The notes beneath the pieces were generated by a model. That model was not told the DNA's origin. It was given only the letters and a program-made list of their open reading frames with translations, and ran no database searches. This document shows positions 52,691 through 61,207 of a DNA stretch of 64,000 bases, in pieces. How positions within the stretch are numbered: the stretch's first letter is position 1; the number at the start of each line of letters is the position of its first letter. The position numbers and the translations under genes were made by a program. Origin of the DNA: Gloeobacter morelensis MG652769 (GTDB lineage: Bacteria > Cyanobacteriota > Cyanobacteriia > Gloeobacterales > Gloeobacteraceae); NCBI RefSeq assembly GCF_021018745.1, contig NZ_CP063845.1, positions 4,154,001 to 4,218,000 of the forward strand. The letters run 5' to 3'.

Positions 52691-53335
52691 ATGCCGCCCA
52701 CCATTGCCAGAAGCAACGGCCTGACCACCGCCATCATTATCTTCGCCGTGGAACCATCGCGGCAGGCGGATTTGCTCGCCAACATCGAACGGTTCTTGAT
52801 GGCCACGGTCCAGTATCAGGCCGGTTTCGTCTCCGCGACGCTCCACAAAAGCCTGGACGGCGCCCGCGTGGTCAATTACGCCCAGTGGCGCACCGAGGCC
52901 GACTACGACGCCTTTTTGCGCAACAGCGAAGTGCAGGCCGCCACCGGTTGGCTTTCGCTGTTTGCCCCGCCCGATAGCCGCCTGTACGCAGTGGCGGCTT
53001 CTGAGCCCGAGAGTCCGGCCACGGTGCTGGCCCCGAATACGGGCGCGCTGGCCGACGTGGCCGTGTTCAAGACCACCCCCGACACCCAGGAGCAGGCGGT
53101 GGCACTGGCCCGCGAAGCTATCGATCTATTGCGGCTGCGGCCGGGATTCGTCTCGACCCATATCCACCGCAGCTTCGACGGCACGCGGGTGATCGGTTAC
53201 AGCCAGTGGCGCTCAGAAAGTGACTTTCGCTCGGTGACAGGCGATTTGCCCGCCCCAATCCGCAAGCTGTTCGCTGTGGCCGAGTACGAAGCCCAGCCGG
53301 CGCTGTTCGATATCGCCCTTACCTGGCCAAACTGA
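52691..53335 (+). CDS. Tandem antibiotic-biosynthesis-monooxygenase (ABM) domain protein
   Basis: 214 residues containing two ABM-type ferredoxin-like domains: residues ~10-100 (TTAIIIFAVEPSRQADLLANI, QAGFVSATLHKSLDGARVVNYAQWRTEADYDAFL) and ~115-205 (DVAVFKTTPDTQEQAVALAREAI, RPGFVSTHIHRSFDGTRVIGYSQWRSESDF). The repeats are clearly homologous. ABM domains include small cofactor-free oxygenases and haem-degrading enzymes; no substrate is indicated. Three base pairs before the glycosyltransferase gene, so cotranscribed. Confidence 0.85.
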   Translation: MPPTIARSNGLTTAIIIFAVEPSRQADLLANIERFLMATVQYQAGFVSATLHKSLDGARVVNYAQWRTEADYDAFLRNSEVQAATGWLSLFAPPDSRLYAVAASEPESPATVLAPNTGALADVAVFKTTPDTQEQAVALAREAIDLLRLRPGFVSTHIHRSFDGTRVIGYSQWRSESDFRSVTGDLPAPIRKLFAVAEYEAQPALFDIALTWPN

Positions 53336-53338
53336 GCG

Positions 53339-55075
53339 ATGCCGGATCTGACCCCACGCACGATCGTGCAACTGGTAGCCCTCGACGAGACGGGCGATTC
53401 GTACTACCGGATGCGCTGGCCGGCGGTGCAGCTGGCCGCCCAGGCGCCGCACTGGCGGGTCATCAACTTGGATGCGACCGCCAGCGAGCGCTATGTCTGG
53501 GCGGAGATGGCCGACCTGCTCGTGCTCATCCAGTGCGCCGACCCGGACATGCTGCCGGTGATCGAGCAGCGCCGCGCCCAAGGCAGGCAGACCCTCGTCG
53601 AGTACAACGACAACTACTACGATCCGCCAGCCTGGTCCCCGGCCGCGGACCCGTGGGCTTCGCCGTTGTTGCAGCAAATGTACGAGCGCTTCATGGTACA
53701 CGGCGACGCCTTGGCGGTGACCGGCCCCGGCCTGGAGCGACTGTTCAGAAGCAAAACCACCAAACCGATCCACATCCTCAAAAATCACTTTCCTGAAGAG
53801 CCGCCGCCCTTCGAAGCGCTCCAACAGGCCAAAGGCAATCAGATCCGGCTCGGGTGGGCAGGATCGCTCGGGCATATGGCGGATCTGCTGGCGGTGATGC
53901 CGACCCTCAAAAAGCTCCTGGAGCGCTTTGCTGAGATCAAGCTCTGCCTGATGGGCAACGAGGCGATCCCGTCGCTCATCCACGTACCCGCAGCGCAGCT
54001 CGAATTTCGCAAGTGGGGGACTATTCACGACTACTACGCCTTTGTCAAAACCCTGCACATCGGCATCGCACCCTTGCAGGACACCGGCTACAACCGCTGC
54101 CGCAGCGACGTCAAAGCGGTCGAACTCGCCGCGCTGGGGGCGGTGCCGGTTTTGCAGAACACCCTTCCCTACCGGGATTTTCTGAGCGAAACGGGTCTGG
54201 TGGGCTTCAGCAGCCTGGATGGATTGTTCGAGCGACTGGTGGGTTATTTACTCAACCCGGCCGGCTTGGAAGCGGACGCCCGCGGCGCTCACCGCTACGT
54301 GCAGGCATGGCGGCTCGCCTCGCAGCGGCGCGAGCGCTACGAACTGTACGCAACCATGCTCGCCGCCACGCCCTCGAAGTACTTCTGGCCCCAGGGCGCC
54401 GGTTACCACGAAGTTTGCGGGACACCCGAGCCCGGCACCCCCTCGCAAAAATTGCTCCAGCACGGGCGCAACCTCTGGCAGCACGGCGCCCACCCGACCG
54501 CTTTGCAGGTGCTGGGGGGTGCCGTCCAGGCCAATCCTTTTCACCCGGATCTAGCACTCGCTGAGCTGCGCTTTATGCACCTGGCCGGATTCGCCGACAT
54601 TCCCGCCCGCCTGAGCGCCTATGCGGAGCGTTTTGCAGAAGATGCGCGCTTTGCTTTGTTTGCGCTCGCTATCCAAAAAAATCCCCACAGGCGCGCCGGT
54701 GCGTGGAGCGATCTTGCCGGGCGGGTAGCGGGTTTGCCCCGCTCGGCGGCCGATTTTTACTTCGAACAAATCTCCAAACTCTTTCTCAAAGATCTGCGCG
54801 CCGATCCCGTCCTCTTTCTCGAAGCGGGCGAGTGCTGGCTGCGGGTGTACCCGGGGCGGGCCGCCCTGCGGCTCGAAGTGGCCCAGGCGGCGGAGCAGTG
54901 CGGCCGCTTCGCCCAGGCCCAGGACCATTACCGGTGGCTGCAGGGTGCCCTGGCACTTTATACCGACAACCAGGCGTTTCTGGGCGGCGTGAGCCCGAAG
55001 ACCGTGGCAGCCTGGAGTGCGGCCCTGCACGGCCGTCTGCACGGGGACTGGAGCCCCGCTGGGGAAGACGTCTAG
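53339..55075 (+). CDS. Glycosyltransferase-like protein with C-terminal TPR-like region
   Basis: 578 residues. Residues ~1-330 look like a GT-B-type transferase: DSYYRMRWPAVQLA near the start, VEYNDNYYDPPAW, IRLGWAGSLGHMADLLAVMPTLKKLLERF and YNRCRSDVKAVELAALGAVPVLQN. Residues ~365-560 are helical and Ala/Leu-rich with TPR-like hairpins (GRNLWQHGAHPTALQVLGGAVQANPFHPDLALAELRFM). No membrane helix. The second-half repeat may bind protein partners. Ends before a perfect 11-bp hairpin at 55103. Confidence 0.75.
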   Translation: MPDLTPRTIVQLVALDETGDSYYRMRWPAVQLAAQAPHWRVINLDATASERYVWAEMADLLVLIQCADPDMLPVIEQRRAQGRQTLVEYNDNYYDPPAWSPAADPWASPLLQQMYERFMVHGDALAVTGPGLERLFRSKTTKPIHILKNHFPEEPPPFEALQQAKGNQIRLGWAGSLGHMADLLAVMPTLKKLLERFAEIKLCLMGNEAIPSLIHVPAAQLEFRKWGTIHDYYAFVKTLHIGIAPLQDTGYNRCRSDVKAVELAALGAVPVLQNTLPYRDFLSETGLVGFSSLDGLFERLVGYLLNPAGLEADARGAHRYVQAWRLASQRRERYELYATMLAATPSKYFWPQGAGYHEVCGTPEPGTPSQKLLQHGRNLWQHGAHPTALQVLGGAVQANPFHPDLALAELRFMHLAGFADIPARLSAYAERFAEDARFALFALAIQKNPHRRAGAWSDLAGRVAGLPRSAADFYFEQISKLFLKDLRADPVLFLEAGECWLRVYPGRAALRLEVAQAAEQCGRFAQAQDHYRWLQGALALYTDNQAFLGGVSPKTVAAWSAALHGRLHGDWSPAGEDV

Positions 55076-55102
55076 CCCTGTACTATGCATGGACTTTTCA
55101 AC

Positions 55103-55134
55103 GCACCAGCCCCAGTCAGAATCGGGGCTGGTGC
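55103..55134. terminator. Perfect 11-bp hairpin between convergent genes
   Basis: GCACCAGCCCC / GGGGCTGGTGC with a 10-base loop, between the GT-TPR gene and the leftward oxidoreductase gene. No T-run on either side, so termination is uncertain. Confidence 0.5.
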
Positions 55135-55151
55135 ATGGTCCGCATAGGCGA

Positions 55152-56855
55152 TTAACTGCCGGTCAGGCTGCGATACACCGACTTCGCCGTCTCGCCGATC
55201 GATTTGACGGCGTCTTTGGCCGTCTCGGCCAGCGGACGCTGCTCGTGCAGGAAGACGCGCGCCGCGTTGCGGCCGGGCATACCCGAGACCGAACCGCCCG
55301 GGTGGGTACCCGCTCCGCTCAGATAGAGTCCATCGATGGGGGTTTTGTAATTGGCGATCTCCGGCAGCGGTCGGAAGAACATCAGGTAGTCGATGGTCAT
55401 ATCCAGGTGGTAGTAGTTGCCCTTGAGCGCCCCAAGCCGGTCGGCCAATTCCGCCGGACTCTCGACGTTGCGGGCGATGGTGGCTCCGTGGACGTTGGGG
55501 GCGTACTGGGCGAGCTTGTCGATCACCCGGTCGGCGACTTTGTTTTTCAGTTCATCCGTCCAACCGGTGCCCATCTGGCCGGTGCCCTGCGCCCCGGCGA
55601 TCTGGTAAGGGGCAAAAAATTCGATCCAGGCGGTGTGCTTGCCCTCGGGAGCAAGGCTCGGATCGAGCACGGAAGGCACCACGACGTACATCGACGGGTC
55701 TTCGAGGGGAATTTTGCCCACGGCCGGATCGCTGTGGGCGATTTCGACTTGATCGACCGAATCGGCAATCAGGACCGAACCAATCAGGTACTCGTCGCGG
55801 TGCTCGTGGTGCTCGAAGCGCAGGGGCTCCGAAAGGGCAAGGTCGATTTTGAGAATCGTCTCGTTGCTGTTGCCGATCTTGCGCTCGACCCGCTCGCGCA
55901 GTTTGTCGTCGGCCCGATCGACATCGGCCGGATCGATCAGGTGCAAAAAGACGCGCTTGGCGTCGATGTTGGAGACGACGCCGTGGCGGGCGCGGTAGGC
56001 GCGGCCGTCGGCGGTCTCCACCCCCGCCGCCCGGTTCTGCTCGACCAGGATGCGCCGCACCGGCTGGTTGCAGAGGATGTCACCCCCCAGGCTTTCGACC
56101 AGCCGCACCAGGGCCGCCACCAGCGCCCCGGTGCCGCCTCTGGGGCGGGCCATGCCCGGATTGTGGCGCATCGCCATCATCACCGCCCCGAAGGCGAGCG
56201 CTTTTTGGGAGGGCGGAGCGCCCAGTTCGGCGGCCAGACGGGCGAGGGGGGCGCGAACCAGTTCCAGGTCGAACCATTCTTCGAGCATGTCCCGGGGACT
56301 GGTCAGCAGGCTCTGGGCAAAATCGAGGGTCTTGTTCGGGCCGCCGATCACCGAGAAGAGATCCGCGAGTTTGGCGCCGTCGAAGTTGCCCGCGATGTCC
56401 AACAGCGACTTGGGTGGGGCATTAAAAAGCGGAATGAATACACCCATCGCCCGCTGCCAAAAGTCGATAAATTCGCGATACTTGCGCGCGTCGCGCCCGC
56501 TGTAGCGGGCAATCTCCCCGCAGGTTTTGTCCACGGAGCGGTGGGCCAGAAAGTAGCGCCCGTCCGGGTGCGGGCAGAAGACGACCGGGTCGCAATACAG
56601 GTATTCGAGGCCGAATTTTTCCAGTTCCAGTTCCTCGACTACCGGACCGAGGTGGATAAATTCGTGATCGATGGCGCAGAGGTTGAAGCGAAAACCCGGC
56701 GCTTCGTCGGGCATGATCTCCTCGGTAGTCGCCGCTCCACCCGGGATCTCGCGTTTTTCGAGCAACAGCACGCTGTAGCCCGCCTTGAGCAGATATGCTG
56801 CACACACCAGCCCGTTGTGGCCGGCTCCAATGATCACGACATCGTAAGTATCCAC
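55152..56855 (-). CDS. CrtI/CrtO-type carotenoid oxidoreductase (FAD-dependent)
   Basis: 567 residues. N-terminal FAD dinucleotide motif YDVVIIGAGHNGLVCAAYLLKAGYSVLLLEK (residues 3-33), PGGAATTEEI, the RPRGGTGALVAALVRLVESLGGDIL core, and C-terminal GLYLSGAGTHPGGSVSGMPGRNAARVFL. This pattern belongs to the phytoene-desaturase superfamily, closest in style to CrtO ketolase/long desaturase-like proteins. Gloeobacter is known to use a bacterial-type CrtI and to carry an apparently inactive CrtO homologue; which this is cannot be decided. GTG at 56855, preceded by GGGAG, starts the FAD motif; the 54 in-frame residues upstream look unrelated. Confidence 0.8.
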   Translation of the reverse strand: MDTYDVVIIGAGHNGLVCAAYLLKAGYSVLLLEKREIPGGAATTEEIMPDEAPGFRFNLCAIDHEFIHLGPVVEELELEKFGLEYLYCDPVVFCPHPDGRYFLAHRSVDKTCGEIARYSGRDARKYREFIDFWQRAMGVFIPLFNAPPKSLLDIAGNFDGAKLADLFSVIGGPNKTLDFAQSLLTSPRDMLEEWFDLELVRAPLARLAAELGAPPSQKALAFGAVMMAMRHNPGMARPRGGTGALVAALVRLVESLGGDILCNQPVRRILVEQNRAAGVETADGRAYRARHGVVSNIDAKRVFLHLIDPADVDRADDKLRERVERKIGNSNETILKIDLALSEPLRFEHHEHRDEYLIGSVLIADSVDQVEIAHSDPAVGKIPLEDPSMYVVVPSVLDPSLAPEGKHTAWIEFFAPYQIAGAQGTGQMGTGWTDELKNKVADRVIDKLAQYAPNVHGATIARNVESPAELADRLGALKGNYYHLDMTIDYLMFFRPLPEIANYKTPIDGLYLSGAGTHPGGSVSGMPGRNAARVFLHEQRPLAETAKDAVKSIGETAKSVYRSLTGS

Positions 56856-57035
56856 GTCCGAACTCCCTGGCTTCGCTTTCCGGTTCTTCACCAGATTGCG
56901 AAACGTTATCGAGCCTGTCGCCCGCCGCCGGAGGGATTTCAGTCCGCACAGGTGAGGCTTGAACCTGAACAATCGGCCAGTAGCCCGCGCTGTGTTGCCG
57001 TGGTAGCTTTTTCGCAAGCGTTGGGGGCGAAGGCG

Positions 57036-57959
57036 ATGGCAAGAGCAATCCGGATTTTGCTGCAGACAACCATTCCCGAGACGGACGACGACTGGGACAT
57101 CCGGCGCTTTTCGCTGTTGACGGAATGTTTGCGTTCCCTCAAAGACGAAAACGGTGCGCCGCTGTGCGAGGTGACGGCGCGCAACCGGGCTGCCGCAGGC
57201 GGCGACGACCCGGTGCTGAGCGGCCTGGGCGCATCAGACTTTGACGAGTTGTGGCTGTTTGCCGTCGATGTAGGCGACGGGTTGAGCGCCGCCGACTGTG
57301 CGGGGATCAATGCCTTTCACCGGCGCGGCGGCGGGCTGATGGTCACCCGCGATCACATGGATCTCGGTTGTTCGGTCTGCAGCCTGGGGGCGGTGGGGGC
57401 GGCCCACAATTTCCACACCCACAACCCCGAGCACGACCCCGAGCGACAGTGCATCGACGACATCTACACCACCGACATCAGCTGGCCCAACTACCACTCC
57501 GGCCGCAACGGCGACTATCAAAAAATTGTCCCGGTCGAACCAATCCACGCATTGCTCCGCCGTCCCGATGCTTTGGGCAGCCCGATCGAATACCTGCCGG
57601 CCCATCCCCACGAGGGAGCGGTGGGCCTACCCGCGGTCGAAGGCATCGATGCGCGGGTGGTGGCCCGGGGCACGAGCCTGATCTCGGGTCGCCTGTTCAA
57701 CCTGGCGGTGGCCATCGAGCGCACGGTGCACTCCGGCCGGGCGGTGGCCGAATCGACTTTTCACCACTTCAGCGATGTCAACTGGGACGGCCGCTATCCC
57801 TGTCCAAGCTTCGTGTGCGAACTGCCCGGCGACACGATGCAGACCCATCCGCGCGCGCTGGAAGACACCCAAGCCTACGTGCGCAATCTGGCGCTGTGGC
57901 TGGCTCCGGAAGGTGTTCGCCCGAGCAGACCACTTCATACCGTAGACACTGCCGGCTGA
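57036..57959 (+). CDS. ThuA-like/class I amidotransferase-fold protein
   Basis: 307 residues, no signal peptide. Starts MARAIRILLQTTIPETDDDWDIRRFSLL; a Rossmann-like core DELWLFAVDVGDGLSAADCAGINAFHRRGGGLMVTRDH, then a His/Asp-rich stretch (NFHTHNPEHDPERQC) and late HHFSDVNWDGRYPCPSFV resemble trehalose-utilisation ThuA-type proteins. No catalytic Cys-His-Glu triad evident. A longer plus-strand frame extends upstream across the antisense of the oxidoreductase gene but only this part looks coding; AAGG lies just before the ATG. Confidence 0.68.
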   Translation: MARAIRILLQTTIPETDDDWDIRRFSLLTECLRSLKDENGAPLCEVTARNRAAAGGDDPVLSGLGASDFDELWLFAVDVGDGLSAADCAGINAFHRRGGGLMVTRDHMDLGCSVCSLGAVGAAHNFHTHNPEHDPERQCIDDIYTTDISWPNYHSGRNGDYQKIVPVEPIHALLRRPDALGSPIEYLPAHPHEGAVGLPAVEGIDARVVARGTSLISGRLFNLAVAIERTVHSGRAVAESTFHHFSDVNWDGRYPCPSFVCELPGDTMQTHPRALEDTQAYVRNLALWLAPEGVRPSRPLHTVDTAG

Positions 57960-57971
57960 TAGATATGTGAT

Positions 57972-59144
57972 TTACGAACAAGCGAAGCCCGACGAGACCT
58001 TGGTAAGGGCCGCGATCAGCGTGTCGATCATCGCCTCGGTGTGAGTGGCCATCAAAGACAGGCGGATGCGGCTGGTGGGCACTGTGGGAGGCCGGATGGC
58101 CGGGGCAAAAATGCCTGCGTCGAACAGCTCGCCAGCAAAGCGTTGGGTGGTTTCGATATTGCCTACCCGCAGGCAAAGGATGGCCGCATCGCCCGGCAGC
58201 TGTGCAATGCCGATTTCATCGATACCCGCGCGCAGGCGATCGATGTTTTGCCGCAGCAGGGTGCGGCGAGAAGTCTCCGTGCGGGCAATATGCACCGCCA
58301 CCAGGGCCGCGGCCGTCGCAGCCGGAGCCAGTCCGGTCGTGTAGACGAAGCTGCGCGCCCGGTTGCGCAGATAGTCGACGAGTTCAGCACTGCCGCAGAC
58401 GTAGCCGCCCTGGCTTCCCAATGCCTTCGAGAGCGTTCCCATCTGCACCAGGGATCGGGTGAGGCCCAGTTGCTCGACTGCCCCGGCACCGGTAGGGCCG
58501 AGCACGCCGGTAGCGTGGGCTTCGTCCACCAGGAGCATGCACTCGTAGCGGCGGGCCAAACCCGCGATGCGGGCCAGATCGACTAGATCGCCGTCCATGC
58601 TAAAGACCGAGTCGGTGCAGATCAAGCAGCGGCGGTGGCGCTCGCGCTGCTCGATGAGCAAGCTTTCGAGGGCGCTGCAATCGCTGTGGGGGTAAAGCCG
58701 GTGGACAGCACCGCTCAGCTCGGCCCCCCCGCGCAGGCAGGCGTGGTTGTACTCGTCGCCTACCACCAGATCGCGCTTGCCCACCAGCGCCGGGATCGTC
58801 CCGAGATTGGCCAGATACCCCGACGAGAAGACCAGGCAATCATCGCAGCCTTTCCAGCCGGCCAGGGCGCGCTCCAACTCGCAGTGCACCTCGCGCTCAC
58901 CACTGAGAAGCCGCGAGCCGGTCGCCCCGGCGCCGTAGAGCCGAACGGCCCGGCAAGCCGCCTCGATGAGCCGCGCATCGCCGCTGAGGCCCAGATAGTC
59001 GTTGCTTGCAAACTGAAGCACCGGCTTGCCGTCCACATCCATTTGCGGTCCGGCCAGACCATTGTGGGTTCGCATCGTCCGGTACCAGCCCACCCGATGC
59101 AAGCTCTCAAGATCCGCCCGGATCCATCCGTAAAGATCAGCCAC
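57972..59144 (-). CDS. bioF: 8-amino-7-oxononanoate synthase-like (alpha-oxoamine synthase)
   Basis: 390 residues of PLP-dependent fold type I: QFASNDYLGLSGDARLI, GSRLLSGEREVHCELERALA, DDCLVFSSGYLANLG, VDEAHATGVLGPTGAG and PLP lysine in TLSKALGSQGGY (near residue 238). This family condenses pimeloyl thioester with alanine in biotin synthesis; relatives such as KBL and other oxoamine synthases share the motifs, so BioF is likely but not certain. GTG start at 59144; a TGGAGC lies upstream. No other biotin gene is adjacent. Confidence 0.84.
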   Translation of the reverse strand: MADLYGWIRADLESLHRVGWYRTMRTHNGLAGPQMDVDGKPVLQFASNDYLGLSGDARLIEAACRAVRLYGAGATGSRLLSGEREVHCELERALAGWKGCDDCLVFSSGYLANLGTIPALVGKRDLVVGDEYNHACLRGGAELSGAVHRLYPHSDCSALESLLIEQRERHRRCLICTDSVFSMDGDLVDLARIAGLARRYECMLLVDEAHATGVLGPTGAGAVEQLGLTRSLVQMGTLSKALGSQGGYVCGSAELVDYLRNRARSFVYTTGLAPAATAAALVAVHIARTETSRRTLLRQNIDRLRAGIDEIGIAQLPGDAAILCLRVGNIETTQRFAGELFDAGIFAPAIRPPTVPTSRIRLSLMATHTEAMIDTLIAALTKVSSGFACS

Positions 59145-59266
59145 GCTCCATTACCCCGACTTGCAGGTGTCCGGCGGCGGACGGCGGTTGGCTGGCACTT
59201 TCAAGCAAGGTGATTTCCGACTTAGAGTGCGAGAGCTTGACCACCCCGAAGTACCCGGTAACCACC

Positions 59267-60022
59267 ATGGCACCCTCCCGACAGCCCGATTTGCACTCAC
59301 CGCTCAAAAATCTACGGATCACCAGCCGCTTCGGCATGCGCGTACACCCCATCCGGCGGACCCGGCGGCTGCACAGGGGAATCGACCTGCGCGCCCCGAC
59401 CGGAACCCCAGTGTACGCCGCCGCCGGTGGTGCGGTGGAAGCCGCCGGGCGGCAGGGCGGTTACGGCAATACCGTCCTCATCGATCACGGCGGCGGTTGG
59501 AAGACTCGCTACGCCCACCTCGACAGCATCGGCGTGCAGGCAGGGGCACCCGTCGAAGCGGGCAAGCCGATTGGCCACGCCGGAAACACTGGTCTATCGA
59601 AAGGCCCCCATCTCCACTTCGAACTGCTGCACAACGGCCGCCCGGTCGACCCGATGCCTTACTTGCAAGCCGCCATAAAGCCCGGCCGCGCCGCGTCGGT
59701 TGCCGCTGCAGCCAAGACGATTCTCGAACGCCGCGGGTACACCGACGCACAGGGCACACGTTCCTACCGTGGCCACACCTACAACTTCGACAAAGAGGGT
59801 TCCCGATTGACGGTGAGTGAGCCTGAGGGCCGGGGGGCGATTCTCGAAGTCGATGGCGGACGAGTGCTTACCGATCGGGTGACAGCCCGGGACGCGACTA
59901 TCCTCGGCGAGGTCCGGCGTCGGCTGTTGGCACCACCCGCACCGGAGCGGCAGCCCGGCCGGGTGCCGCTCGCGGTTCCAGACCGCCCCCGACCACAAGC
60001 TCTGGAGCACCAGCCGGAGTGA
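59267..60022 (+). CDS. M23-family (LytM-type) peptidase without visible signal peptide
   Basis: 251 residues. Zinc-peptidase motifs are intact: RLHRGIDLRAPTGTPVYAAAGGAV (HxxxD near residues 36-40), YAHLDSIGVQAGAPVEAGKPIGHAGNTG and HLHFELLHNGRPVDP (near 115-129). M23 enzymes cut glycine-containing or peptidoglycan crosslinks outside the cell, yet residues 1-30 show no hydrophobic signal, and no better upstream start exists. Its stop codon is immediately next to the convergent rplY stop. A C-terminal ~110-residue region has no recognised domain. Confidence 0.82.
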   Translation: MAPSRQPDLHSPLKNLRITSRFGMRVHPIRRTRRLHRGIDLRAPTGTPVYAAAGGAVEAAGRQGGYGNTVLIDHGGGWKTRYAHLDSIGVQAGAPVEAGKPIGHAGNTGLSKGPHLHFELLHNGRPVDPMPYLQAAIKPGRAASVAAAAKTILERRGYTDAQGTRSYRGHTYNFDKEGSRLTVSEPEGRGAILEVDGGRVLTDRVTARDATILGEVRRRLLAPPAPERQPGRVPLAVPDRPRPQALEHQPE

Positions 60023-60658
60023 TTACCCGGCGGCCGTCGCCGGTTGCTCGCCGGGTTGCTCGGTCGCCGATTCTGCCGCTTCCATCGATTCGAGGGCGCG
60101 GCCGGTCGGCGAGGGAGTCAGGTGCGCCACTACCAGATCCGGGGTGTTGACAACCTCGATGCCGGGGGGCAAAACCAGATCTCTGACGTAGAGCATGTCG
60201 CCTACTTGCATGGTCGAAATATCAACCTCGATTGCCTCGGGCACCTCCGTGGGAGCAGTGTGGACGGTCAGTTGGGTGATTACCTTTTCGAGCAGACCGC
60301 CATCCACCTTGACACCCACCGCTTCGCCGGTAAACACCAGAGGCAAATCGAGGGTGATGCTGCCGTGGCCCGCGACCGCAAAAAAGCTCAAGTGCAGCAG
60401 TTTGCCGCCCACCGCGTCGTGCTGCACTTCGCGCAGAAGCACATCGCCCGACCAGCCCCGCTCCACCTTCAAAGGCAAAATGGTGTTGTTGATGGTGACA
60501 CGCTTGAGCAGGTCTTCTGCGGTGCGTTGTTCAAGTTCCAACGCCAGCGACTGGGTTCCCCGATGACCGTAGAGGACCGCCGGAATGCGGCCTGCGCGGC
60601 GCATCGCCCGCGGCTGGGCGCCCGTGACCCGTTGTTTGAGCGTCAGTTGTATCGTCAT
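60023..60658 (-). CDS. rplY: Ribosomal protein bL25 (general stress protein CTC type)
   Basis: 211 residues. N-terminal L25 domain (RAMRRAGRIPAVLYGHRGTQSLALELEQRTAEDLL, binding 5S rRNA) followed by the TL5/CTC C-terminal domain (HLSFFAVAGHGSITLDLPLVFTGEAVGVKVDGGLLEKV, PEAIEVDISTMQVGDMLYVRDL). The acidic tail ESMEAAESATEQPGEQ is common. ATG at 60658. Its 3' end touches the M23 gene. Confidence 0.96.
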   Translation of the reverse strand: MTIQLTLKQRVTGAQPRAMRRAGRIPAVLYGHRGTQSLALELEQRTAEDLLKRVTINNTILPLKVERGWSGDVLLREVQHDAVGGKLLHLSFFAVAGHGSITLDLPLVFTGEAVGVKVDGGLLEKVITQLTVHTAPTEVPEAIEVDISTMQVGDMLYVRDLVLPPGIEVVNTPDLVVAHLTPSPTGRALESMEAAESATEQPGEQPATAAG

Positions 60659-60844
60659 GGGAAATTCCTTCAGGGACAGAGTTCTCTATGGTAATGGTTG
60701 CCTACTGCACGCGCTGTTCGCTTCCTCCCTAAGTTGCAAGTTCTGGCGATCTGTTGGTGCTATGGGGTAGGGGGTGCGATGGGCCGCACTTGATAGCCCT
60801 GCAACCTTTTCGCTACATTGGCTCTACCGAACAAGCGGGCCACC

Positions 60845-61195
60845 ATGGAAACAGAAACAACCGCCACCGACGTTGAGAAACATTTAGAAATCATCGACAA
60901 AATGATTGATCTCAGATTGCGGCTGGCTGCCATCGAATCGGAAATCCAAGCGGTGCAACCGGAGTTTTACCTGGCCTGCGCCGCCATCAGCGACGACAAA
61001 ATCGAGACTCCCCGGGCCACGATCAGCCGTCGCTTCACTGCCGGCCGCTGGGAATACAGCCCTCCCATCGTGCAAATGGAAGAAGATCTCAAGCGGCTCA
61101 AAAAAGACTTTCAGAAAAAGCACGAACCCACGGAGGGCCGCGAGGTGATCTGGGCGGTGCGGCTCACTGGCGGGGACGATCTGCGGAACTTTTGA
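60845..61195 (+). CDS. Small conserved-looking protein of unknown function
   Basis: 116 residues with helical ends and a charged middle. Starts METETTATDVEKHLEIIDKMIDLRLRLAAIESEIQ, ends EGREVIWAVRLTGGDDLRNF. ATG 60845. No domain recognised; the ends are coiled-coil-like. It converges with tilS across 12 bp. Confidence 0.65.
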   Translation: METETTATDVEKHLEIIDKMIDLRLRLAAIESEIQAVQPEFYLACAAISDDKIETPRATISRRFTAGRWEYSPPIVQMEEDLKRLKKDFQKKHEPTEGREVIWAVRLTGGDDLRNF

Positions 61196-61207
61196 GGGAA
61201 AAGGTGC

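Noticed and set aside
55017-57035. Very long plus-strand open frame joined to the ThuA-like gene
   Set aside because: It is antisense to the convincing CrtI/CrtO-type gene, with Arg/Gly/Asp-biased low-information sequence; only the part from 57036 looks like a protein.
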